The position numbers and the translations under genes are program-made. The notes under the pieces were generated by a model, which saw nothing but the letters and a program-made list of their open reading frames with translations, searched no databases and was not told the DNA's origin. A DNA stretch of 64,000 nt from Pseudemcibacter sp038106445 (GTDB lineage Bacteria; Pseudomonadota; Alphaproteobacteria; Sphingomonadales; Emcibacteraceae): NCBI GenBank assembly GCA_038106445.1, contig JAYODU010000001.1, forward strand, positions 310,001 through 374,000, written 5' to 3'. Below, in pieces: positions 7,614-14,673 of this stretch; position 1 is the first letter of the stretch, and every line of letters starts with the position of its first letter.

Positions 7614-9293
7614 ATGGCATCCTATCAATATAGCTATGTTATGAAAGGATTAGGGAAAACCTATCCTGGAGCTAAACCAACATTTAGCGATATTACATTA
7701 TCTTTTCTGCCTGATGCTAAAATAGCTATCATTGGTGTTAACGGTGCCGGTAAATCAACATTGATGAAAATCATTGCGGGCATAGACAAGGATTTCGTCG
7801 GTGAGGCATGGGCTGCAGAAGGCGTGCGTGTTGGCTATCTTGAACAGGAGCCACATCTGGATCCTAATAAGGATGTTTTTGAAAATGTCATGGATGGTAT
7901 GGGCGAAATAAAGCGTATCGTTGATGAATTTAATGAAATAAGTGCAAAATTCGCTGAGCCGTTGTCGGATGATGAAATGAATGATCTGATCGCGAGGCAG
8001 GGTGAGCTTCAGGATAAAATTGATGCAGCAGATGCCTGGGATCTGGACAGTCGCGTAGAACTTGCAATGGAAGCACTCCGCTGCCCTCCAAGTGATGCTG
8101 ATGTTACTGTTCTTTCCGGCGGTGAACGTCGCCGGGTTGCACTTTGCAGACTGCTTTTGGCAAAACCTGAAATTCTGTTGCTTGACGAGCCGACAAACCA
8201 TTTGGACGCTGAATCAGTTGCGTGGCTTGAAAACCATCTAAAGGAATATACAGGTACAGTTATCCTCGTAACCCATGATCGTTATTTCCTTGATAATGTA
8301 GTGAACTGGGTTCTTGAACTTGACCGGGGCCGCGCCATTCCTTACGAAGGGCATTATTCATCGTGGCTTGAGCAGAAAGAAAAACGATTGCTTCAAGAAG
8401 AACGGATGGAAGCCGGCCGCAAGCGTACGATGAAGCGTGAGCTGCAGTGGATACAGCAATCACCAAAAGCACGACAGGCAAAAAGCAAAGCCCGTATCAA
8501 GGCATATGATGATCTGCTTGAGGCTGCACAGGAAGGCCGCATTGGTGAAGCGCAAATTCAGATACCGGTTGGACCCCGCCTAGGTGGCAATGTTATCGAG
8601 GCGGAAAAACTAAGCAAAGGGTTTGGTGACCGTCTACTGATCGAAGATCTGAATTTTAGATTGCCTCCTGGTGGAATAGTCGGGGTAATTGGTGCGAATG
8701 GTGCCGGTAAATCAACACTTTTTAAAATGATTATCGGTAGTGAAAAACCTGACGAAGGAACTATCAAAGTTGGTGAAACCGTACTCCTTGGGTATGTTGA
8801 TCAAAGCCGAGACGGGCTTGATAATAATAAGTCCGTGTGGGAAGAAATTTCTGACGGACTTGATGTATTTGACTTTAATGGCCGTAAAGTTCCTACACGT
8901 GCCTATGTAGGGAATTTTAATTTCAAAGGAACCGACCAACAAAAAAAATTAGGCCAGCTTTCCGGTGGTGAACGTAATCGTGTTCACCTTGCAAAGATGT
9001 TAAGAACACCTGCTAATGTCCTTCTTCTTGACGAACCGACAAATGACCTGGATGTGGAAACATTAAGCGCACTTGAAGCAGCACTTGAAGATTTCGCAGG
9101 TTGCGCCGTTATTATTTCGCATGACAGATGGTTTTTAAACAGGATTGCTACCCATATTCTGGCGTTTGAAGGTAATTCCCATGTAGAGTGGTTCGAAGGT
9201 AATTATGAAGATTATGAAACTGACCGCCGTAGACGCCTAGGGGATGCCGCTGACCGCCCAACCAAGATGCAGTATAAGAAGCTTACCCGCTAA
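7614..9293 (+). CDS. ettA: Energy-dependent translational throttle protein EttA (ABC-F)
   Basis: 559 aa with two ABC domains in one soluble protein and no membrane segments. Domain 1 has Walker A GVNGAGKS (about residue 43), signature LSGGERRR and Walker B EILLLDEPTNHLD. The arm/linker region follows (KRTMKRELQWIQQSPKARQAKSKAR). Domain 2 has GANGAGKS (about residue 363), LSGGERNR and NVLLLDEPTNDLD. The length and linker match EttA rather than Uup or ABCF resistance proteins. EttA binds the ribosomal E site and gates the first peptide-bond step according to the ATP/ADP ratio. ATG follows a GAGGAAAAA ribosome site. Confidence 0.95.
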   Translation: MASYQYSYVMKGLGKTYPGAKPTFSDITLSFLPDAKIAIIGVNGAGKSTLMKIIAGIDKDFVGEAWAAEGVRVGYLEQEPHLDPNKDVFENVMDGMGEIKRIVDEFNEISAKFAEPLSDDEMNDLIARQGELQDKIDAADAWDLDSRVELAMEALRCPPSDADVTVLSGGERRRVALCRLLLAKPEILLLDEPTNHLDAESVAWLENHLKEYTGTVILVTHDRYFLDNVVNWVLELDRGRAIPYEGHYSSWLEQKEKRLLQEERMEAGRKRTMKRELQWIQQSPKARQAKSKARIKAYDDLLEAAQEGRIGEAQIQIPVGPRLGGNVIEAEKLSKGFGDRLLIEDLNFRLPPGGIVGVIGANGAGKSTLFKMIIGSEKPDEGTIKVGETVLLGYVDQSRDGLDNNKSVWEEISDGLDVFDFNGRKVPTRAYVGNFNFKGTDQQKKLGQLSGGERNRVHLAKMLRTPANVLLLDEPTNDLDVETLSALEAALEDFAGCAVIISHDRWFLNRIATHILAFEGNSHVEWFEGNYEDYETDRRRRLGDAADRPTKMQYKKLTR

Positions 9294-9321
9294 TTAATTT
9301 TCGAACGAACGACGATAAGAA

Positions 9322-10107
9322 TTAAAATTCGAAATCATCAAATTCTTCATCGAAAAGGTCGTCTTCTTCACTGGTATCAAGATCACCATTATTGATCTGG
9401 TATAGTCGCAGTTGTCTGTAACTGCTTCTCATAGTCGCATACAGGTCGGTGGAAGATTTGCTTAAATCATCCAGTGTCTCTAGATTCTCTTCTCTATAAA
9501 TCAACCCTCTTAGCGCCAGTCTTCCGTATCTGACATAGGTCCAGTTTTTGTGGCTTAACCAGAGACTTACGGGGTCATAGAAGAAGTCAACGACAAAGCC
9601 TGAGAAATCTCTGACATTGGAAGGTCCCAGTAAGGGTAACATAAAAAAAGGTCCTTCAGGGATGCCCCAAACTGCAAATGTTTCACCAAAGTCTTCGCTA
9701 TGTCCTTCTATTCCCCATCTATCTGCGGTATCAAATAATCCTAATAGACCAAATGTGGAATTAATCAGAAAGCGCGAAACTGAAATACCGGCACGTTTGG
9801 GTTGCGCCTGTAAAGCATCATTTACGAATGTTACGGGCTCTCTCCAGTTCGTTACAAAATTTGAAATCCCGTCCCTGATATCTGGGGGGCCCCACATACG
9901 ATATAAACGGGCAGTAGGTTCAACAATCACATCATCAAGAAACATATTTACGGCAAATATCTGTCTGTTCATGGGCTCAAGCGGATCATTAGCCTCCTCA
10001 TAATGAAGGCGTGCTTCAATATCGGACTGTGGAGGTTTCTTAGCACAGGCTGATATAAAAGAAGCTGCTATACATATCAGGCAGAATTTTGAAATTTTAT
10101 ATATCAT
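9322..10107 (-). CDS. mlaA: MlaA/VacJ family outer-membrane lipoprotein
   Basis: 261 aa, with a lipoprotein signal peptide ending SFISAC (lipidated cysteine about residue 21). The MlaA fold signature follows: NDPLEPMNRQIFAVNMFLDD, P-x-x-RLYRMWGPPDIRDGISNFVTNW, RFLINSTFGLLGLFD, EDFGETFAVWGIPEGPFFMLPLLGPS-x-x-RD. MlaA extracts mislocalised phospholipid from the outer leaflet of the outer membrane for retrograde transport. ATG 10107 was chosen over TTG 10131 because it puts the signal peptide at the N-terminus. The tail is strongly acidic (EEDDLFDEEFDDFEF). The other Mla components are not in this window. Confidence 0.9.
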   Translation of the reverse strand: MIYKISKFCLICIAASFISACAKKPPQSDIEARLHYEEANDPLEPMNRQIFAVNMFLDDVIVEPTARLYRMWGPPDIRDGISNFVTNWREPVTFVNDALQAQPKRAGISVSRFLINSTFGLLGLFDTADRWGIEGHSEDFGETFAVWGIPEGPFFMLPLLGPSNVRDFSGFVVDFFYDPVSLWLSHKNWTYVRYGRLALRGLIYREENLETLDDLSKSSTDLYATMRSSYRQLRLYQINNGDLDTSEEDDLFDEEFDDFEF

Positions 10108-10353
10108 ATATTTATAAGGCCTGCGGTCCAAAAATTAACACTTGTTTCCAGCGCCACTTTTAACAACATAGTGTGAATATAAGATGAATAAATAGAACAA
10201 TTTCCACAAAATTCATATTATTTAAGTTTGGTTTTAATTTCAATGCTATCTGCACGAGAGTTAACAGTCAAAATTACATCTATATTGGATGTTCATGAAA
10301 ATTATTTTGTTATGAAGCCTATATTCAGCGCAAATATACAGTAGTCAGAAAAA

Positions 10354-10887
10354 TTAATTCTCATCCACGCGGGCCTGCGAGATTTTTATATTATGTTCCA
10401 GGATTTTTTTAATTCGATCAACGTTCGGGGACATCTCATACGCTTTTTTATAATCTCTTAACGCTGCCTCAAAATTTTCTGAAATATAGTTAAGAGAACC
10501 GCGGCTATTGATTGTCTGCCAACGATTTGGGGAATGCTCGATTGCAGTGTTGCAGGCTTCCATTGCTTCCGAGAACTGTTTGTCTGCAGTTAAACTTATG
10601 CATAGTGCATTATACCCGTCATATAAATAACTTGAAGTGCGGCCCGACCGTTCATTTATTCTAAATGATTCAACATATCGTTTAGCGAGCCGGACCGCAT
10701 CGGATGTCTTGCCTTCGTTGATTAATTTTCGCACTCTAATGAGTTCATCACCACTATCCAGAAGAATGTTTTCTCCTGGTACCGCACCGGTCCAAGGCTC
10801 ATATTCCTGCGCATAACCCATATTGGGTAACGTTAAAACACAGAGCACGGCAATAAGTAATGTGCTTATTTTATTATTTTCGTTCAT
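10354..10887 (-). CDS. Secreted TPR-like protein, paralog 1
   Basis: 177 aa, with a Sec signal peptide (hydrophobic about residues 8-20, ending GYAQ). The mature start is EPWTGAVPGENI, then a helix ending in NEGKTSDAVRLAKR, followed by tetratricopeptide-like helices (NALCISLTADKQFSEAMEACNTAIEHSPNRWQTINSRGSLNY...FEAALRDYKKAYEMSP). It is clearly homologous to the next upstream gene (10988-11530), which shares PWTG-x-VPG, YNALCI-LSA, EAC-x-x-AIE-SP-RW and NSRG. TPRs are protein-protein scaffolds, and the partner is unknown. A longer reading from 10941 is possible, but would bury the signal peptide. Confidence 0.7.
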   Translation of the reverse strand: MNENNKISTLLIAVLCVLTLPNMGYAQEYEPWTGAVPGENILLDSGDELIRVRKLINEGKTSDAVRLAKRYVESFRINERSGRTSSYLYDGYNALCISLTADKQFSEAMEACNTAIEHSPNRWQTINSRGSLNYISENFEAALRDYKKAYEMSPNVDRIKKILEHNIKISQARVDEN

Positions 10888-10987
10888 TTGATTAACTATG
10901 ACCTTATTATCAGGTATTTTTAAATGAGCAGTATACTTCATCAGAAAACTTTAACGGTAAATACTGCTCATTTAATTATCAAGCTTG

Positions 10988-11530
10988 TTAGTTAGATGAT
11001 TTATTTCTTGCAACTTCCATATTGTGTTCTAATACGGACTTGATATTGGAAGATCCTGGCGCATTATCAAGCGCCATACCATAATCATTTAATGCGGCAG
11101 AATAGTTACCCATCCTAAGGTTGGCTGTCCCGCGGCTGTTATAAGCCATCCATCTTTTTGGGCTATCTTCAATTGCTTCATCACAAGCTTCGATAGCTTC
11201 CTCATGATTTTGCTGCGCAGATAGGGCAATACATAAAGCATTATAAGCATCGTATCTTAATGAAGATGTTTTACCTGAACGACTTTCACGCTCAATCGAT
11301 GCAACATTTCGTTTTGCCTGGTTAACAGCACGGTCTATTTCTCCTTCATTGAGCAGACGGCGTATAGTTTGTAGTGATGTATCACCGGGCATCTGAATAT
11401 TTGAACCGGGTACAGAACCTGTCCACGGATCAACTGCATTTTGTGCATGTGCAAAAGTGCCTGATCCCGCAATCATAGCAGCGCCTATTGCTAAAACTTT
11501 TGTCATTTTATACTTTTCAAAGTATCTCAT
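10988..11530 (-). CDS. Secreted TPR-like protein, paralog 2
   Basis: 180 aa, with a Sec signal peptide ending THAHAQ-like (GTFAHAQ) and the mature start VDPWTGSVPGSNI. Three TPR-like repeats follow, including AIALSAQQNHEEAIEACDEAIEDSPKRWMAYNSRGTANLRMGNYSAALNDYGMAL, whose spacing of small and aromatic residues fits the TPR consensus. A tandem paralog of the downstream gene, 100 nt away and on the same strand, so probably a local duplication in one operon. ATG 11530 was chosen because GAGG stands 8 nt before it. Role unknown; periplasmic location is inferred from the signal peptide. Confidence 0.72.
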   Translation of the reverse strand: MRYFEKYKMTKVLAIGAAMIAGSGTFAHAQNAVDPWTGSVPGSNIQMPGDTSLQTIRRLLNEGEIDRAVNQAKRNVASIERESRSGKTSSLRYDAYNALCIALSAQQNHEEAIEACDEAIEDSPKRWMAYNSRGTANLRMGNYSAALNDYGMALDNAPGSSNIKSVLEHNMEVARNKSSN

Positions 11531-11693
11531 TTTAATAATCCTCATATTTAAGTCCTGATCGAAGATTGATTAATCCTTGCCTTCAGGAATAGTCCATGCA
11601 TATTCCGTTCTATACCTTTATAAATGGTGGAGGCAGCCTCAATAGTCAATTCACAATGGAGGCTAACTTGATCACATTAATGTTATTTACATT

Positions 11694-11713
11694 ATATAAG
11701 TATATCTTTATAT
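11694..11713. promoter_or_regulatory. AT-rich dyad upstream of the ArsR-methyltransferase gene
   Basis: ATATAA (11694-11699) and TTATAT (11708-11713) form an inverted repeat around an 8-nt centre, 38 nt before the ATG of the ArsR-type regulator. ArsR-family proteins bind such AT-rich dyads and are often autoregulated, so this may be its operator. In AT-rich DNA a short dyad like this can arise by chance. Confidence 0.3.
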
Positions 11714-11750
11714 ATTTCTTTATAAGAATTGATTTTTGGAAATTAGGTAT

Positions 11751-12689
11751 ATGGATATTACATTGGACGGTATTTTGTTGGCTCTTAAGGCGGCAGGTGA
11801 AGAAACCAGGCTGCGAATACTGGCCCTGTTTAAAAGTGGGGAGTTAACAGTGACAGAACTGGTAACAGTTTTAAGACAAAGCCAGCCACGTATTTCAAGA
11901 CATTTACGTTTATTATGTGAAGCCGGTCTTCTTGAGCGTCACCGTGAAGGTACCTGGATATTTTACCGCCTAACCGAAAAAGGAAATAAGGCAAAACTTG
12001 TAAAATCAATTATGGAATATATCCCTTACGCGGATCAAATGCTCCAGCATGATCAGGAAAGGCTTCTTGAAGTTCGAAAAGAAAGAGAGAAAAAAGCGGC
12101 CAAATACTTTCAGGATAACGCCGCCAACTGGGATAAAATCAGATCGCTATATGTGCCGGAAAAGCAGGTTGAAAATTATTTGTTGGATATAACAAAAGAT
12201 ATTAAAATCAATGAGCTACTTGATGTCGGTACAGGTACGGGACGAATGCTTGAATTATTTAGCACCCGTGCCACTCATGGTATAGGAATTGATTTAAGCA
12301 GGGAAATGCTAGCAGTTGCAAGGTCACATCTTGAAAAACTGAATATTTCCCATATGCAGGTCCGCCAAGGGGATATGTATGATCTTGCTTTAAAAGATGA
12401 AAGTATGGATTTGGTGATTTTCCATCAGGTACTTCATTTTGCGGATGATCCGCTTGCGGCGATAAGGGAAACGGCAAGGATATTACGAAGGATGGGTCGT
12501 GTATTGATAGTCGATTTTTTGCCACATCAGGTGGAGAAATTAAGAGAAGAATATGCCCACAGGAGACTTGGTTTTTCCATAGATGAAGTAAATGACTGGT
12601 GTGCAACAACAGGGCTAAAAATTATTTCAAGTGAAATAATGCGTGGTAGCGAACTCGACATTGCCATATGGACCGCGTCAAAAGAATAA
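11751..12689 (+). CDS. ArsR-family regulator fused to a SAM-dependent methyltransferase
   Basis: 312 aa. Residues about 5-90 form a winged helix of the ArsR type (AAGEETRLRILALFKSGELTVTELVTVLRQSQPRISRHLRLLCEAGLLERHREGTWIFYRL). Residues about 140-250 form a class I methyltransferase with motif I LLDVGTGTGRMLEL, an acidic second strand (GIDLS), and D-M-Y-DLAL / DLVIFHQVLHF. No ArsR metal-binding cysteine pattern is seen, so a SAM or SAH ligand is more likely than a metal. The gene sits 16 nt before metF and reads with metF-metH, so it probably regulates methionine and one-carbon genes, as the ArsR-type SahR regulators do. The start is ATG 11751; the upstream TTG lacks a ribosome site. Confidence 0.85.
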   Translation: MDITLDGILLALKAAGEETRLRILALFKSGELTVTELVTVLRQSQPRISRHLRLLCEAGLLERHREGTWIFYRLTEKGNKAKLVKSIMEYIPYADQMLQHDQERLLEVRKEREKKAAKYFQDNAANWDKIRSLYVPEKQVENYLLDITKDIKINELLDVGTGTGRMLELFSTRATHGIGIDLSREMLAVARSHLEKLNISHMQVRQGDMYDLALKDESMDLVIFHQVLHFADDPLAAIRETARILRRMGRVLIVDFLPHQVEKLREEYAHRRLGFSIDEVNDWCATTGLKIISSEIMRGSELDIAIWTASKE

Positions 12690-12705
12690 CATTAGAAGAA
12701 ATAGT

Positions 12706-13620
12706 ATGAATAATAAAATTACTCAGGATTTATTAAAACCCAGTCTTTTTGCAGAACATGCAAAAGATATAAAAGTCTCTTTTGAATTTTTCCCGCCCAA
12801 AACGGAGAAAATGGAAGAAACGCTATGGCAATCCATACGAAAACTGGAAGTTTTGAAACCGGAAATGGTATCGGTAACATATGGGGCTGGCGGTGGAACC
12901 CGCGAAAGAACCCATAAGACAGTGTCGCGTATCTTAAAACGTACTGACATGACACCAGCAGCACATTTAACATGTGTTGCCGCAACAAGGGAAGAAGTTG
13001 ATGAAGTTGCGCGCGCCTACTGGGATGAGGGTGTAAGACATATTGTTGCCTTGCGTGGTGACATGCCAACTATTGGTCAGGCTTACCGACCTCACCATAA
13101 CGGCTATAGTAATGCGGCGGAGCTTGTCCAAGGTTTAAAGAAAATAGGTGATTTTGATATTTCAGTTGCAGCTTATCCTGAAAAACATCCAGATAGCCCA
13201 AGCGTGGAAGCAGATATTGATAACTTGAAGCGAAAAATTGATGCAGGTGCGAACCGCGCGATTACACAATATTTCTTTGATGTGGATATCTATTTCCGGT
13301 TTATGGATAAGGTGCTTGCGGCGGGGATCGAAGTTCCGATTGTGCCCGGTATTATGCCGGTCACCAATTTTAAAATGGCCAAAAGTTTTTCAGAACGGTG
13401 TGGGACTTCAATACCAACATGGTTGGAAAATCTGTTTGAAGGTCTGGATGAAAATCCTGATCTGCGACGCCATGTCGCGTCAATGTTAACAGCTGAGCAA
13501 TGTTTGCGGCTTTATAATGGTGGAGTAAAAAATTACCATTTTTATACTCTTAACCGCGCAGAACTTACGTATACGATTTGTCATATACTTGGTATCCGTC
13601 CACAAAGGAGACAGTCATGA
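12706..13620 (+). CDS. metF: Methylenetetrahydrofolate reductase (NADH)
   Basis: 304 aa, a TIM-barrel flavoprotein. Recognisable blocks are VSFEFFPPKTEKMEETLW, VSVTYGAGGGTRERT, HLTCVAATREEV, IVALRGDMP, ISVAAYPEKHPDS, GANRAITQYFFD and VPIVPGIMPVTNF, matching full-length MetF including the conserved glutamate in EFFPPK. It reduces 5,10-methylene-THF to 5-methyl-THF, the methyl donor for MetH encoded directly downstream. The start is ATG 12706, 16 nt after the regulator stop. The stop TGA overlaps the metH1 start as ATGA, so the genes are translationally coupled. Confidence 0.95.
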   Translation: MNNKITQDLLKPSLFAEHAKDIKVSFEFFPPKTEKMEETLWQSIRKLEVLKPEMVSVTYGAGGGTRERTHKTVSRILKRTDMTPAAHLTCVAATREEVDEVARAYWDEGVRHIVALRGDMPTIGQAYRPHHNGYSNAAELVQGLKKIGDFDISVAAYPEKHPDSPSVEADIDNLKRKIDAGANRAITQYFFDVDIYFRFMDKVLAAGIEVPIVPGIMPVTNFKMAKSFSERCGTSIPTWLENLFEGLDENPDLRRHVASMLTAEQCLRLYNGGVKNYHFYTLNRAELTYTICHILGIRPQRRQS

Positions 13621-14672
13621 CCAACAGGGCAGACCAGTTAAAAGAAGCACTTGAAAACCGTATACTATTGCTTGACGGTGCGATGGGAACAATGATTCAG
13701 TCGCGCAGGTTCACAGAAGCAGACTTTCGTGGGGAACAATTCAAGAACCTGAATAATGAAATTAAGGGCAATAATGATATTCTGGCAATTACGCAGCCTG
13801 ATGCCATATGTGATATTCATAAAGAATATCTTGCTGCGGGGTCGGACATTATTGAAACAAACAGTTTCAACGCGACAAGTGTTTCACAGGCTGACTACCA
13901 GATGGAAGATGTTGTTTATGAGCTTAATCTGGCCTGCGCCAAAGTCGCGCGTAAAGCGGCGGATGAATATACGGCGCTTACACCAGAAAAACCGCGTTTT
14001 GTTGCCGGTGTGCTGGGTCCGACAAGCCGGACGGCGTCACTTTCACCTGACGTGAAGGATCCCGCATTTCGCAATGTAACCTTTGATGAGCTTGTTGATA
14101 CGTATGCGGAAGCGACACGTGGATTGATTGATGGTGGAGCGGATTTAATCCTGATTGAGACCATTTTCGATACGTTGAACGCCAAAGCTGCAATTTTTGC
14201 GGTTGAACTGGTTTTTGATGAAAAGAATATCAGACTGCCGATAATGATATCCGGAACGATTACGGATGCATCCGGCCGAACATTGTCAGGGCAGACCCCT
14301 GAAGCATTCTGGTACAGTGTTCGTCATGCTAATCCGATTAGCGTCGGGTTTAATTGCGCACTGGGGGCAAAGGAATTAAGACAACATGTTGTATCCTTAT
14401 CAAAGATTGCAGATGTAGCCGTTTCCGCACATCCCAATGCAGGACTACCCAATGAAATGGGGGAATATGATCAGTCACCGGAAGAAATGACAGATCATAT
14501 CCGTGAATGGGCCAGGAACAGCTTACTTAATATTGTTGGTGGATGCTGTGGCACAACACCTGCCCATATAGCGGCAATGGCAAAAGCTGTTAATGGTGTT
14601 GCTCCGCGGAAAATTCCATCCTTTGACCCACATATGCGCCTGAGCGGCCTTGAACCTTTTAAGGTGATCTGA
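13617..14672 (+). CDS. metH: Methionine synthase, homocysteine-binding module (split MetH, part 1)
   Basis: 351 aa, equal to the N-terminal Hcy-binding barrel of cobalamin-dependent methionine synthase. It starts LLLDGAMGTMIQ and contains ETNSFNATSVSQADY. The zinc-thiolate cysteines are visible as GFNCALG (about residue 245) and GGCCGTTPAH (about residues 305-306). It binds and activates homocysteine, while the methyl-THF, cobalamin and activation modules are in the following gene. The reading frame ends cleanly after LEPFKVI, and the next ATG follows after one base, so this is an orderly split rather than a frameshift. Split MetH is known in alphaproteobacteria. ATG 13617 overlaps the metF stop. 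Confidence 0.93.
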   Translation: MTNRADQLKEALENRILLLDGAMGTMIQSRRFTEADFRGEQFKNLNNEIKGNNDILAITQPDAICDIHKEYLAAGSDIIETNSFNATSVSQADYQMEDVVYELNLACAKVARKAADEYTALTPEKPRFVAGVLGPTSRTASLSPDVKDPAFRNVTFDELVDTYAEATRGLIDGGADLILIETIFDTLNAKAAIFAVELVFDEKNIRLPIMISGTITDASGRTLSGQTPEAFWYSVRHANPISVGFNCALGAKELRQHVVSLSKIADVAVSAHPNAGLPNEMGEYDQSPEEMTDHIREWARNSLLNIVGGCCGTTPAHIAAMAKAVNGVAPRKIPSFDPHMRLSGLEPFKVI

Positions 14673-14673
14673 C

